Assembly (NCBI RefSeq): GCF_001645685.2
Contig: NZ_CP017080.1
Span: 3,401,051-3,465,050 of the forward strand
DNA: 64,000 nt
Source of the DNA: Peribacillus muralis
GTDB lineage: Bacteria; Bacillota; Bacilli; Bacillales; DSM-1321
Reading direction: 5' to 3'
The position numbers and the translations under genes were made by a program. Each line of letters begins with the position of its first letter. The stretch's first letter is position 1. Positions 47,652-57,455 of this stretch are shown piece by piece. The notes beneath the pieces are model-generated. The model was not told where the DNA came from. It did no database searches and saw only the letters and a list, made by a program, of their open reading frames with translations.

Positions 47652-48041
47652 CTATTTTGTCATCGGGACTACTTTATCCGGGTCAGCCTTCATTTCTTCG
47701 ACTGACACCTCTTCATCAAGAAGTAGAATGAATTTTTTTGCTTTCACTTCTTCGAGAATCGCATTGGTTTCGGTTACAGAGTATCCATATTTCGTGAAAA
47801 AGGTGCGCAAGTCCCCTGAGCCTTCTTCGGTGAAGAAATGGATAATTTTCTCTAAAAAAGTATCCTTATCCTGATTGGCGATGATCAATATATCCGTATG
47901 CTCGTTTCCTAGCTGCACATCATTTTTTATATCAGCTGCCACTGTCATTTGTATGCCAGTCACGCCTTTTGCTTGTAAATCATGAATTGCAGCAAGTAGT
48001 TCCGGATTAGAGTCAAAAACACCGTAAACGTTTTTGTCCAT
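47652..48041 (-). CDS. General stress protein, YflT (GSP17M-like) domain, short form
   Basis: 129 residues, essentially one YflT domain: MDKNVYGVFDSNPELLAAIH, then a central GNEHTDILIIAN and a FFTEEGSGDLRTFF segment. RBS AAGGAGG. Paralogue of the next two upstream genes. Function unknown beyond the stress association of the family. A SigB-like promoter is upstream. Confidence 0.88.
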   Translation of the reverse strand: MDKNVYGVFDSNPELLAAIHDLQAKGVTGIQMTVAADIKNDVQLGNEHTDILIIANQDKDTFLEKIIHFFTEEGSGDLRTFFTKYGYSVTETNAILEEVKAKKFILLLDEEVSVEEMKADPDKVVPMTK

Positions 48042-48090
48042 GTTTTCTTCCTCCTTGTTACTTCACTTGAAATAGAATTCCTCTGTAATT

Positions 48091-48115
48091 ATACCTTGCC
48101 GCTTAAACAATAAAC
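48091..48115 (-). promoter_or_regulatory. SigB-like promoter of the short YflT gene
   Basis: GTTTAT-N13-AGGTAT on the minus strand, two mismatches to GTTTAA-N13-GGGTAT, about 50 bp before the start. Confidence 0.6.
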
Positions 48116-48180
48116 AAGCAAATAATACAAGGGGAAATGCTCGTTCATTGCCGAAGAACCCCTTTGCTGGAACATTCAAA

Positions 48181-48214
48181 AAATAACAGCCCTAGGCAGG
48201 CTGTTATTTTTTTT
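48181..48214 (-). terminator. Terminator of the 268-aa-frame stress gene
   Basis: AATAACAGCC/GGGCTGTTATT stem followed by T6 on the minus strand, below the stop at 48219. Confidence 0.8.
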
Positions 48215-48218
48215 GCGC

Positions 48219-48995
48219 TTACAGCTTGTCGGTGTTGATCCGATTCTTGATGTAATCGTCTTCCAACGGATCTTCTTCCCCTTTAACATCACGGTTTACA
48301 GTTCGTTCTGCATTCAAGGCTTTTTGGGTATCTGCTGAAAATGGGTCTGCATGGGGATCACTAGCCAGTGTTCCTTCATAGTCCACCTTCTCCTGCTGCT
48401 TAAATTTATCAGTGGAGTTGGCCCTGATTTCCCTTTCCTGGGCTCGCTTCGTGTCAAGCTCTTCATGATCTTCGAAGATATGGTCGGAATTCCCGTGCAG
48501 CTCTTTACTTCTCCCTGGCTGTGCCTCCACTTCCCTTGTTTGATAAGCATTGGCAGTCGTCTCTGGAAAAAGATTTGGGTCCGGGTTGTTCACCACACCT
48601 GTTTTAAGCGGATCGTTTATGAGGGTTTCGTCATCGTGCATATCGTTGGACGCGGCTGCCTGATCATCTATAAGGATCAAGAATTTCCCTGCCTCCACTT
48701 CGTTTATATAAGCGGTTGCTTCACTATCGGCAAGACCCAATTCACCTAACCTGTTCCTGATGTCACCAGATCCTTCGTTCAGGAAAAAATGTTTCATCTT
48801 ATCCAATAAGGATTCGTCGTTAGAGTTCGTTACGACGTCCACTTCGTGATTCCGGCTGTCATTCCCAAAGTCGAAATCTTCCTTATCATTAGCAATTACG
48901 GTTATTTCTCCTTCATGTCCCGTTTTCTTTAAGGATTGTATCGCCTGATATACGTCTGTTTTCGTATCATACACACCATATAATGCTTTTCCCAT
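48219..48995 (-). CDS. General stress protein, YflT domain plus acidic C-terminal region
   Basis: 258 residues from ATG 48995 (AAGGAGG upstream); the open frame to 49025 is not used. YflT domain at 1-110 (MGKALYGVYDTKTDVYQAIQSL, HFFLNEGSGDIRNRLGELGL), then about 140 residues of hydrophilic, probably disordered sequence rich in Asp, Glu, Asn and Lys. Such tails resemble desiccation-type stress proteins. Middle member of the trio. Confidence 0.85.
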   Translation of the reverse strand: MGKALYGVYDTKTDVYQAIQSLKKTGHEGEITVIANDKEDFDFGNDSRNHEVDVVTNSNDESLLDKMKHFFLNEGSGDIRNRLGELGLADSEATAYINEVEAGKFLILIDDQAAASNDMHDDETLINDPLKTGVVNNPDPNLFPETTANAYQTREVEAQPGRSKELHGNSDHIFEDHEELDTKRAQEREIRANSTDKFKQQEKVDYEGTLASDPHADPFSADTQKALNAERTVNRDVKGEEDPLEDDYIKNRINTDKL

Positions 48996-49041
48996 GCATC
49001 TCTTCCTCCTTAATTTCTGAAACAATATTCTTATTGTAGGT

Positions 49042-49066
49042 ATACCCCAAGCGCCGCTTTTTAAAC
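49042..49066 (-). promoter_or_regulatory. SigB promoter, perfect consensus
   Basis: GTTTAA-N13-GGGTAT on the minus strand, exactly the B. subtilis SigB consensus, about 47 bp before the ATG at 48995. Confidence 0.85.
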
Positions 49067-49300
49067 AAGTGCTGCTTCCCTGGAATCCATTCTTCCTGCA
49101 TGTACTTTAAACCGTTCCTTCCCACTGTAGACACTTTTGAGCGTGCAGTTCGGGCGCCTTTTTGGCCACAAATTGCAATCCCGCTGTTCATGCCGGCAGT
49201 CGTTAAGGCGGGATATTTCACTCATCTCCTGTAAGCAACATGCGATCAAAGTCGTGATAGGATGCTTATTGCCGCAGCATGAATGGAAACAATACAGTAA

Positions 49301-49338
49301 AAAAGGTCTTCGGAATGCATACATTCCGAAGACCTTTT
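49301..49338 (-). terminator. Terminator of ysnF
   Basis: AAAAGGTCTTCGGAATG stem with its complement and T6 on the minus strand, just past the ysnF stop. Confidence 0.85.
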
Positions 49339-49351
49339 TAATAAGCTGCAA

Positions 49352-50302
49352 TTAGAAGCGGGCGCCTCTTTTTTCCGTTTCGTTTTTTTCATTGACAATC
49401 GAGTCATCTGTACTATCAAGCTGAATTTCTTCCTTTTTAAGGGTATCTTTAACTTGCTCCGTTTCTTGTACAGCATGCTTCTTGATGACAATTTCATCTG
49501 TTACTACTGGTTTTTTTGATACTTCCAGTTTTTCTTCCACGACAGGAATGCGAATGGTTTCCCCGGCTTGAATGCTGCTGCCAGGTTCGTCGCTTGCTTC
49601 TCTTCCTGTAACTGATCGATGCTCGATTGTCACTTCTTCATGTTCAACAGGGACATTGATGGTTTTATGTTGTTCATTGACTTCTTTATTAATGACCACT
49701 TCTCCAGTCTGAACTCTTTGTTTGTCTATACTCAGCTGTTCTTCGCGAAGCTTGAGCGTCCGTTCATCTTCTGGCAATTCCCGGCCTTGACCGTTCACTC
49801 CATAAACATCCTCTTTATTTAGTGCATCCTCTTTATTTAGTGCATCGATTTTTTTGGTATCGTTATAGAGTGGCGTTGTGGTGTTTGCGTCCAAGCTCGT
49901 TCCTGCAGTGTCAGTCCTTGCAGTCGTGAATTTATCTTTCGCCGTCCCAAGATGCCCTTTACCTTCTTCAACTAGTACGAGGACTTTTCCGTTCTCTACA
50001 TCAAAAACATGTTCAGCTGCATCACTATTGGAAAGACCGGCATTTGCCAATTTTGTTGAAAGATCGGCTGTTTCGTCCGGCATGAAGAAGCGGGCCACCT
50101 TGTCCATGAATGATTCGTCGCTAGATACATTCGTTATTGTATGAACATCCGTTTCACGTTGATGGTTCATAAAATCCAATGTCTCTTCCTTCTCAGCGAC
50201 AACTGTGATATCGTCTCCTTCAAAGCCCTTAGCCTTGAGTGCATTGATTGCTTGAATCACTTCTGCATTCGTTTCATATATTCCGTATACTGTTTTATTC
50301 AT
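49352..50302 (-). CDS. ysnF: Stress protein YsnF (YflT domain plus DUF2382)
   Basis: 316 residues. N-terminal YflT domain (MNKTVYGIYETNAEVIQAIN, FFMPDETADLSTKLANAGL), a linker with a duplicated ALNKED, then a DUF2382 domain (LREEQLSIDKQRVQTGEVVINKEV, VPVEHEEVTIEHR, IRIPVVEEKLEV). DUF2382 is PRC-barrel-related in cyanobacterial and Bacillus stress proteins. RBS AAGGAGG. Confidence 0.9.
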   Translation of the reverse strand: MNKTVYGIYETNAEVIQAINALKAKGFEGDDITVVAEKEETLDFMNHQRETDVHTITNVSSDESFMDKVARFFMPDETADLSTKLANAGLSNSDAAEHVFDVENGKVLVLVEEGKGHLGTAKDKFTTARTDTAGTSLDANTTTPLYNDTKKIDALNKEDALNKEDVYGVNGQGRELPEDERTLKLREEQLSIDKQRVQTGEVVINKEVNEQHKTINVPVEHEEVTIEHRSVTGREASDEPGSSIQAGETIRIPVVEEKLEVSKKPVVTDEIVIKKHAVQETEQVKDTLKKEEIQLDSTDDSIVNEKNETEKRGARF

Positions 50303-50357
50303 GTTACATTCCTCCTTAGGGTTTGGTGTGCTTTTAAGTAGTTGTTATATATAAACT

Positions 50358-50382
50358 CTACCCGCTTGGCCCCTAAGTAAAC
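50358..50382 (-). promoter_or_regulatory. SigB-like promoter of ysnF
   Basis: GTTTAC-N13-GGGTAG on the minus strand, two mismatches to consensus, about 55 bp before the ysnF ATG. Confidence 0.65.
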
Positions 50383-50568
50383 GAGAAAATCATATTTCAT
50401 TTATGTTATAACATGACAATTTGTTCTCGGAATAGAACGGTCGTTTCCTTGAAAACCAGATTCTTCAATGGTTTCCTCATTAATAAAAATGTAATGTTTA
50501 GCCAATTGATTCCAACTTATCATTTGCCGAATAGCGTGTGCCCCCCATTTCGCCTTCCCATTCTTCTA

Positions 50569-51894
50569 TTATAATGCTGCAGCTTCCACGAGCAGGTCGG
50601 CGATATGCACCGCTTTTGTGCAATCCCCCATTTTTTCCCGCTCGATGCCAAGCTGCATTTGCAGTAAACAGCCAGGGTTTGCCGTAACAACAATATCGGC
50701 CTGCGTCGATTTGGTGTGAGCCATTTTCGTGTCGAGGATTTTCATCGACATCTCTGATTCGACGATATTATAGATTCCTGCCGAGCCGCAGCAGCGATCG
50801 GCATCCTTCATTTCCCTGAAATCGATTCCTTCTATCGCTTGTAGGAGAATACGCGGAGCAATGGATGTATTCATCACATTTCGCAAGTGACAGGAATCCT
50901 GGAATGTGACCGTTTGAGCTGGCAATTTCAGACGAGTTTTTTCGTGAAAGCGTAAATCGACCAGAATTTCGCTGATGTCCTTCAACTTATTTGTAAAGGC
51001 GATCGCCCGTTCATGCCAAGTTGGTTCATCTTGAAGCAAATGGTCGTAATCAATAAGAAAAGCCCCACAACCACCGGCATTCGTAATGATATAATCCACC
51101 TCGTCCGCTTCAAACGCTTCTATATTACGTTTGGCCAGTCGCTTTGCCCCTTCTTTTTCACCACTGTGCCCATGAAGCGCCCCGCAGCAAGCCTGGGACT
51201 TGGGAATCACGATTTCACATCCCGCGAGCTGAAGGAGCTTCAATGTTGCCTTGTTCGTTTCCAGAAACATCGTATCCATTAAGCAGCCGGAAAAGAAGGC
51301 GACCTTTTTGAGGACTGGCCCTATCGAGGGCAGATCGGTTGGCCTTTTTTTCATTTCGGATTTTGTCGGGACCTTCGGAAGTACCTTTTCCATGGTCGCC
51401 AAATGATCGGGCAGCATACTGAGGACCCCTGTTTTACGGGCGATATATTGCAGACCGGACCTTTGATAAAAGCCAAGTAAGCTCGTCATGTTCTGCATTC
51501 GCTCCTGATGTGGGAATAATCCGCTAAAAACGGCCTTGCGGATCGTTTTCACAGGAAAGCTGTGATCCTTATTCTGATGGATGATATCTCTTGCTTCTTC
51601 CAGAAGATGTCCATATTTCACGCCGGAAGGGCAAACAGGTTCACACGCCCTGCAGCCCAGGCATAGACTTAAAGAGCGTTCTACATCCTCATCGGGCTCT
51701 ATCAGCCCATCCGTCACCGCTTTCATCAGGGCAATTCTCCCTCTTGGCGAATATGATTCCTTTAATCCGGATTCGATGTATGTCGGGCAATGGGGCAGGC
51801 AAAAACCACAACGCATGCAATTCAGCAATTCATCTTCATTCATTTTTTCCGCGAATTCACTGGCAATCGCTTCTCTTTCCTTAACGGTCGTCAT
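50569..51894 (-). CDS. glcF: Glycolate oxidase iron-sulfur subunit (GlcF/YsfD)
   Basis: 441 residues. N-terminal double 4Fe-4S module (CMRCGFCLPHCPTY and CLGCRACEPVCPSG), then two CCG domains (FFSGCLMDTM with ACCGALHGH; DSCHLRNVM with DRCCGSAGIYN). Passes electrons from GlcD to the respiratory chain. Start overlaps the glcD stop by 4 bp. No GlcE-like gene is present, as in B. subtilis. Confidence 0.94.
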   Translation of the reverse strand: MTTVKEREAIASEFAEKMNEDELLNCMRCGFCLPHCPTYIESGLKESYSPRGRIALMKAVTDGLIEPDEDVERSLSLCLGCRACEPVCPSGVKYGHLLEEARDIIHQNKDHSFPVKTIRKAVFSGLFPHQERMQNMTSLLGFYQRSGLQYIARKTGVLSMLPDHLATMEKVLPKVPTKSEMKKRPTDLPSIGPVLKKVAFFSGCLMDTMFLETNKATLKLLQLAGCEIVIPKSQACCGALHGHSGEKEGAKRLAKRNIEAFEADEVDYIITNAGGCGAFLIDYDHLLQDEPTWHERAIAFTNKLKDISEILVDLRFHEKTRLKLPAQTVTFQDSCHLRNVMNTSIAPRILLQAIEGIDFREMKDADRCCGSAGIYNIVESEMSMKILDTKMAHTKSTQADIVVTANPGCLLQMQLGIEREKMGDCTKAVHIADLLVEAAAL

Positions 51895-53303
51895 GAGGAA
51901 ACCACCACTCTTTTCCTGCTCTCCTTAGCAAAGATCTTGCCGGGATTCATGATGTTATTTGGATCGAATGCTTGCTTTATTGCAGTCATCGCGGCCACCC
52001 CCTCTTTCTTGAGCTTCCACTCAAGGTAAGGCGCCTTCATCGCACCCACTCCATGTTCACCGGTGATCGTTCCGCCAAGATCGATGGCTGCGGCAAAAAT
52101 ATCGGCAAAGGCGAGCTCCACCCTCTCCATTTCATCATGATCACGAGCATCCGTAATACAGGTAGGATGAAGGTTTCCGTCCCCGGCATGACCGAAAGTG
52201 CAAATGTTCACATCATGCTTGCTGGCGATTTCATTGATCGCTCGCACCATCTTGGCAATTTCCGAACGGGGAACGGTGGCATCTTCCAAAATGGTCGTCG
52301 GCTTCAGGCGTGCCAATGCGGAAAGGGCAGTACGCCTGGCCGTTTTCAGCGCAGCTGCATCAGCCTCCGTTTCGGCAATTTCCACCGAAACCGCCTTTTC
52401 TTCGAGACAGATATCCGCCATCCTTTTCATATCACGTTCCACCACTTCCAAAGGACCATCCTGTTCAATCAAGAGGACCGCTTCCACATCGGTCGGCAAT
52501 CCGATCTTCGCAAAATCCTCAACGACGACCAATGTCGGCCGGTCAAGAAATTCAAGGGTGACCGGAATGATTTTATTCGAAATGATTTTTGCCACTGACT
52601 GGGCTGCGGCATCGAGATCTTGATACAGTGCTAGCATCGTCTTTGTCGTTTCCGGGGTGGGAATCAGTTTTAAGATCGCTTCCGTAACGATTCCTAGCGT
52701 CCCCTCGGAGCCGACCATCAGCTTCGTTAAATCGTACCCCGCTACATCCTTTGCAAGCTTGCCTCCTGTGTGAATGATATCCCCATTAGGAAGGACCACC
52801 TCAAGCCCGATGACATAATCGCGCGTGACTCCATATTTCAACCCGCGCAAGCCACCGGAGTTTTCATTAATGTTGCCTCCGATCGTCGAGATTTTCATCG
52901 AACTTGGATCGGGCGGATAAAATAACCCCTTCGCCTCAACGGCTGAAATCAAGTCCAATGTGATGAGACCGGGCTGCACCGTCGCCGTTAAGTTTTCCTC
53001 ATCTATTTCCAGCAATGAATTCATTCGATTGAATAATAGAACAAGCCCTCCCTCCATCGGACAGGTACCGCCGCTCAAATTCGTTCCGGATCCCCGTGGA
53101 ACGATGGGTATCTTGTACTCGCTGCAAACCTTGACGATGTCCGACACTTCGGCTGTACAACCAGGTTTAATGACCGCATCAGGCATCGCTTGATACCCTG
53201 GCGTGGCATCATATGAATATACTAGGCACTCCACTTTCGAATCATCGTAGTTTTCGGGACCAACGATGGAAAGGAGTAGCTGCTTGACCGGCTTTGTTAT
53301 CAT
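51891..53303 (-). CDS. glcD: Glycolate oxidase FAD subunit (GlcD/YsfC)
   Basis: 470 residues. PCMH-type FAD domain (PIVPRGSGTNLSGGTCPMEGG, GNINENSGGLRGLKYGVTRDYV, GSEGTLGIVTEAILKL) and C-terminal FAD-linked oxidase domain (CTFGHAGDGNLHPT, GEHGVGAMKAPYL). Oxidises 2-hydroxy acids such as glycolate or D-lactate. Directly followed by glcF. Confidence 0.94.
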   Translation of the reverse strand: MITKPVKQLLLSIVGPENYDDSKVECLVYSYDATPGYQAMPDAVIKPGCTAEVSDIVKVCSEYKIPIVPRGSGTNLSGGTCPMEGGLVLLFNRMNSLLEIDEENLTATVQPGLITLDLISAVEAKGLFYPPDPSSMKISTIGGNINENSGGLRGLKYGVTRDYVIGLEVVLPNGDIIHTGGKLAKDVAGYDLTKLMVGSEGTLGIVTEAILKLIPTPETTKTMLALYQDLDAAAQSVAKIISNKIIPVTLEFLDRPTLVVVEDFAKIGLPTDVEAVLLIEQDGPLEVVERDMKRMADICLEEKAVSVEIAETEADAAALKTARRTALSALARLKPTTILEDATVPRSEIAKMVRAINEIASKHDVNICTFGHAGDGNLHPTCITDARDHDEMERVELAFADIFAAAIDLGGTITGEHGVGAMKAPYLEWKLKKEGVAAMTAIKQAFDPNNIMNPGKIFAKESRKRVVVSS

Positions 53304-53424
53304 GTATGTATTTCCCCCTCATATTCACAATCACATTGGATCGTTTTGCTATGATTTAAGTATAAGGAAAAAACGGCACTACCTTCCATGTATGAACATA
53401 CATATTTTCGAGTTTTATCGACAA

Positions 53425-54537
53425 TTAATATGTATGTTCATCCAATATCCTAAGTGCTAGATAGAGTGTGACCAAATCTGCTAGCTTCCTTGGGTTCAGT
53501 TCGGTCAAGTCTTCGATCCGCTTTAGTCTATAATGGAGCGTATTGATGTGTATATGAAGAGCTAAAGCGGTGTCCTTCATGGACAGATCACAGGCAAAGT
53601 ACATGGAAAGAGTTTTAAGCAACTCCTCGTTGGGAAGCAAATCCTCTATCGTCCGGGCTACATATTCCTGTCTTGTTTCCGGGGTAACCTCATCAAGCAG
53701 GACTTCAAGCTTCAAATCCTCATCAAAAATAATTCCCTCAAATGCATAGGCGATTTTCAACGAGCGTTCCGCCTTAAAATAAGCCTTTCTGAAGGCCGCT
53801 CCAGACATATGCGAGCTTACGCCCACACACACTTTATAACCGGAGCTGCCTTCGAGCTTACTTTGCAATTTACGCAATTTCATTAATTGTTGGTCTCTTG
53901 TTCCGAAGTGATCGGCTGCCGAAAGAAGGACGAACTGATTCCTCCCCCACCGGACGACGATATCCAATGGATGCTGCTGCCTTACGTAAATCTGAAGCGC
54001 TCTCCACACATGCGGCTCGATGACCTTTTCAGTTTTGAATTCACCGAGGATGAGAACCCTGTCAACATGAACATCGACTCCAAGCAGCTTCGCCTTCTGA
54101 AGGAATGGCTCATCGAACGTTTCAAGCTGATGCCATTCAAAGACGAAGAATTCCATCAGACGTGATTGAGATTCCTCCCGTTCGATGTGATAGCTTTCCT
54201 GAATGAACATCTCCGTCATCTTTTTCAATAGTTCTGCATATGGGGAAACAAGATTGGGTTCCCCAGTGATCCCAATCACGCAAACGGCTTCCTGATTAAA
54301 GAAAATGGGTAGGTTGATTCCTGCCTTAACCCCTTTCCAACTTCGTTCATCCTGTTTATTTATGATTAATTTCTCACGGTTTTTGAAAGCATGTATCGCC
54401 CCTTCATGATAGGAGCCAATCCGGCTGTTATCGGTGCTTGCGATGATTGTGCCTGTATGATCAATGATGATGATTTCCTCATCAATCAATTTCCGGACCT
54501 CATGCACCAATTTCTCAGCAACGACTGACAATTGCAC
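53425..54537 (-). CDS. cdaR: CdaR/PucR-type regulator (YsfB)
   Basis: 370 residues. N-terminal sugar-diacid recognition domain (IIDHTGTIIASTDNSRIG, YHEGAIHAFKNR), a GGDEF-like middle, and a C-terminal PucR helix-turn-helix (LSMKDTALALHIHINTLHYRLKRIEDLT). Probably activates the adjacent glcDF genes, 121 bp away, in response to glycolate or glycerate. Confidence 0.9.
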   Translation of the reverse strand: MQLSVVAEKLVHEVRKLIDEEIIIIDHTGTIIASTDNSRIGSYHEGAIHAFKNREKLIINKQDERSWKGVKAGINLPIFFNQEAVCVIGITGEPNLVSPYAELLKKMTEMFIQESYHIEREESQSRLMEFFVFEWHQLETFDEPFLQKAKLLGVDVHVDRVLILGEFKTEKVIEPHVWRALQIYVRQQHPLDIVVRWGRNQFVLLSAADHFGTRDQQLMKLRKLQSKLEGSSGYKVCVGVSSHMSGAAFRKAYFKAERSLKIAYAFEGIIFDEDLKLEVLLDEVTPETRQEYVARTIEDLLPNEELLKTLSMYFACDLSMKDTALALHIHINTLHYRLKRIEDLTELNPRKLADLVTLYLALRILDEHTY

Positions 54538-54603
54538 TGTCCTTCCTCCTTCCTTATTGGTCTTGGAAAATTTTTGAGGCTCCTTGCTTAAGGGCCATTC
54601 TAC

Positions 54604-56295
54604 TTATGGTATCATCCAGGAAAGGACGCCATTTTGCAAGAAGGTAATCACACAAACGAGCAGCAATAAGAATAAACTATGTTTGATCGTGAATCTCAAT
54701 AACTCCGATTCCCTGCCGGCCAGTCCAACGGCGGCACAGGCAATCGCGATCGATTGAGGTGAAATCATCTTTCCGGTCACCCCTCCTGAAGAGTTCGCTG
54801 CAAGTGCGAGGACCGGCTCCATGCCAACCTTTAGGGCCGTCACCTTCTGAAGACTCCCAAATAAGAGATTGGCTGATGTATCGGAGCCGGTAATGAACAC
54901 ACCCAGCCAGCCAAGAACCGGTGCGAAGAACGGAAACAAATCCCCCGATTTCGCAAGGGTCATCCCTAAGGTTGTCGACATCCCTGAAGCATTCGTTACG
55001 TAGGCAAAGGCGACAACGGAAGAAATCATCAAGATCGGTTTCGCCAGCTCGCCCATCGCTTCGGCAAAGGTGGTGAAAAAATCCTTTACCGGCATATGGA
55101 CCAGGAACTTCGTAACGATGGCAGCTAGTAATATCGCCGTTCCTGCCGCTCCAAGCAGCTCCAATTTAAAGAAAGCGGCAATCGGCAGGCCATTGCTCCC
55201 GATAATTTCATTATGCAGCCCTGGCACTTCCACTTGGAAGGTTACTAGTTTACCAAGTGCATTGATTCCCCCAAACAGAAAGTTCTGGCCTTCATAATGG
55301 CCTGTCAGCGCCAGTTTTACCGGGCTTATCCCCCAAATGGTTATGAAAAGCGTCAAAAGCAGGAATGGTGACCACGCATGGAGTATCTGCCCCTTTGTGT
55401 ACACAGGTTCCTTCTCGGACGACTCATCCAGCGGGTCTACAGCTGCAGCCGTCTCTTCTGATGCAAACCGGTAGATATTTTTAGGCTTCCAAAATTTAAG
55501 GAAGATCGCTAAGGCAAAGAGTGATACTAACGCAGACAGAATATCCGGCAACTCAGGGCCAAGGAAATTCGAGCTTACATACTGAGTGATCGCAAAGGAA
55601 GAGCCGGAAACCAAAATGGCAGGCAAGACCTCCAGCGACCTTTTCCATCCAGACATGATCAAAATCAGGTAAAGCGGGATGAAAGCCGAAAGGAAGGGCA
55701 ATTGACGGCCGACCATTTTGGAAATCTCCATCGCCGCTATGCCAGTAGGCCCTTCCATGGCGATGATCGGTATGCCAACCGCTCCGAAAGCAACCGGCGC
55801 AGTGTTTGCGATCAAGCAAATACCCGCGGCATATAGCGGGTTAAAACCGAGCCCAACCAAAAGCGCGGCTGAAATCGCCACAGGTGCGCCAAAGCCGGCG
55901 GCGCCTTCCAAAAAGGCCCCGAAGGAAAAGGCCACCAATAACGCTTGGAGGCGGCGGTCTTCGGTAAGGGAAAGGACCGAAGACCGAATAATATTGAATT
56001 GGCCGCTTTTAACCGTCATTTTGTACAAAAATACGGAGGTGATGATTATCCAGCCGATTGGCAGCAGTCCATAGACCGCTCCTTGTGAAGCAGACATCAA
56101 TGCCTTTCCTGCAGGCATGTTATAAATCCCTACTGCCACTGCAAGAGCTACAAGTAACGTCGTTAGCCCGGCCATGTAGCCCTTCATCCGTTTGATTGCA
56201 AGAGCCCAGAAGAAGTAAAGAATTGGGATGAGTGCGACGAGAGAAGATAAAACTAAATGATCAGTGATCGGTGTAAAGTTTTGTGTCCAGGTCAT
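54604..56295 (-). CDS. lctP: L-lactate permease
   Basis: 563 residues, twelve or more helices, LctP/GlcA family. Typical GAFLEGAAGFGAPVAI near residue 130, GWLGVFITGSDTSANLLFG near 450, and NSSGGVTGKMISPQSIAIA near 500. Divergent from lutR with a LutR-type operator between them; brings lactate in for LutABC. Confidence 0.95.
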   Translation of the reverse strand: MTWTQNFTPITDHLVLSSLVALIPILYFFWALAIKRMKGYMAGLTTLLVALAVAVGIYNMPAGKALMSASQGAVYGLLPIGWIIITSVFLYKMTVKSGQFNIIRSSVLSLTEDRRLQALLVAFSFGAFLEGAAGFGAPVAISAALLVGLGFNPLYAAGICLIANTAPVAFGAVGIPIIAMEGPTGIAAMEISKMVGRQLPFLSAFIPLYLILIMSGWKRSLEVLPAILVSGSSFAITQYVSSNFLGPELPDILSALVSLFALAIFLKFWKPKNIYRFASEETAAAVDPLDESSEKEPVYTKGQILHAWSPFLLLTLFITIWGISPVKLALTGHYEGQNFLFGGINALGKLVTFQVEVPGLHNEIIGSNGLPIAAFFKLELLGAAGTAILLAAIVTKFLVHMPVKDFFTTFAEAMGELAKPILMISSVVAFAYVTNASGMSTTLGMTLAKSGDLFPFFAPVLGWLGVFITGSDTSANLLFGSLQKVTALKVGMEPVLALAANSSGGVTGKMISPQSIAIACAAVGLAGRESELLRFTIKHSLFLLLLVCVITFLQNGVLSWMIP

Positions 56296-56381
56296 TCATT
56301 TCGACTCCATTTACGATAAATTTTTTTAAAAAATTCTGAAATCAATCTCTAGTTGAAAACCCTTACAATTCAAAAAAATCA

Positions 56382-56398
56382 AAGTCATCTGATGACTT
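56382..56398. promoter_or_regulatory. LutR-type operator between lctP and lutR
   Basis: AAGTCATC-T-GATGACTT, a 17-bp inverted repeat containing TCATC-N-GATGA, the LutR recognition pattern as known for B. subtilis. About 100 bp from the lctP start. Confidence 0.8.
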
Positions 56399-56550
56399 GA
56401 TGAGTATTCATTTAAATTAAATGATTGAAAATATAAAATCAAGATTTTTTTTATTTTCATTGGATTTTTTAATCTCCGATGAGGGTGAAAGAACATTTGT
56501 GTTATATACTATTAACTAGAGAAACTCATAGAAAATAGAGGTGCTACTAC

Positions 56551-57282
56551 TTGGTATACAAAAAAATAAAGCCGAAAAAAATTTATGAAGTCGTCAGCGA
56601 TGAACTTTATGAAATGATTCGGTCCGGTACACTGAAGCCCGGGGAACAATTGGATTCCATTCAACAGCTTGCGGAAAATTTCCAAGTCGGGCGCCCGGCC
56701 ATCCGTGAAGCACTAAGTGCATTAAGCTCGATGGGCCTCATCGAAATCAAGCAAGGGGAAGGCACATTCGTTAAAACCTTCGACCCCGCCATCATGAATC
56801 ATCCCTTGACCTCTGCGCTTTTGATGGATCAAGACAATATCAAGCATTTGCTCGAGGTCCGAAAAATCCTTGAGTCTGGTATGGCAGAAGCTGCTGCAAA
56901 GAAACGAACGAAGGAAAACCTTACCGAACTGAAGGAAAGGCTTTCCCATATGAAAAACGTCTCTGACAATGAGGAATTGAGTGATAAAGCCGATATCGCT
57001 TTTCATGTTGCCGTCGCAAACGCTTCACAAAATGAGTTACTGATTTCCTTGATGAACCACGTGTCAGAATTAATGACGGAAAAAATGCGCGATATCCGCA
57101 GATTTGCCTTATATTCCGAGGAAATGACGGTCAATCAGCTTTATCAGCAGCATGCCCTGATTTATGAGGCCATCGCTGACCAAGATGAAGCCGGAGCCCG
57201 TAATGCCATGCTATTTCACCTGCAAAGCGTCGAGGAATCATTGGATGGGGTCATCAAAAAAAATCAACAAGATAACCACTGA
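56551..57282 (+). CDS. lutR: GntR/FadR-family regulator of lactate use LutR
   Basis: 243 residues, TTG start. N-terminal winged helix (KIYEVVSDELYEMIRSGTLKPGEQLDSIQQLAENFQVGRPAIREAL), C-terminal FCD domain with ADIAFHVAVANAS and HALIYEAI metal-site histidines. Represses lutABC and lctP until lactate is present, by family knowledge. Operators lie on both sides of it. Confidence 0.93.
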   Translation: MVYKKIKPKKIYEVVSDELYEMIRSGTLKPGEQLDSIQQLAENFQVGRPAIREALSALSSMGLIEIKQGEGTFVKTFDPAIMNHPLTSALLMDQDNIKHLLEVRKILESGMAEAAAKKRTKENLTELKERLSHMKNVSDNEELSDKADIAFHVAVANASQNELLISLMNHVSELMTEKMRDIRRFALYSEEMTVNQLYQQHALIYEAIADQDEAGARNAMLFHLQSVEESLDGVIKKNQQDNH

Positions 57283-57406
57283 TTTTGTATGAATTTTCAA
57301 AAACACTGTATACAAACTAAGATATTATTGATATATTATTTTGAAAATGATGTCTTCATGTAAAAACATTGGAAATTGGTATTCGCCATTTCCTTTTTCT
57401 ATTTTT

Positions 57407-57424
57407 CAGTCATCAGATGACCTG
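57407..57424. promoter_or_regulatory. LutR-type operator upstream of lutA
   Basis: GTCATC-A-GATGAC (57409-57421) matches the operator at 56382-56398. It lies 35 bp before the lutA start. Confidence 0.8.
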
Positions 57425-57455
57425 TTAACCTAATCGAAAAAAGGAGGAGTTCATA

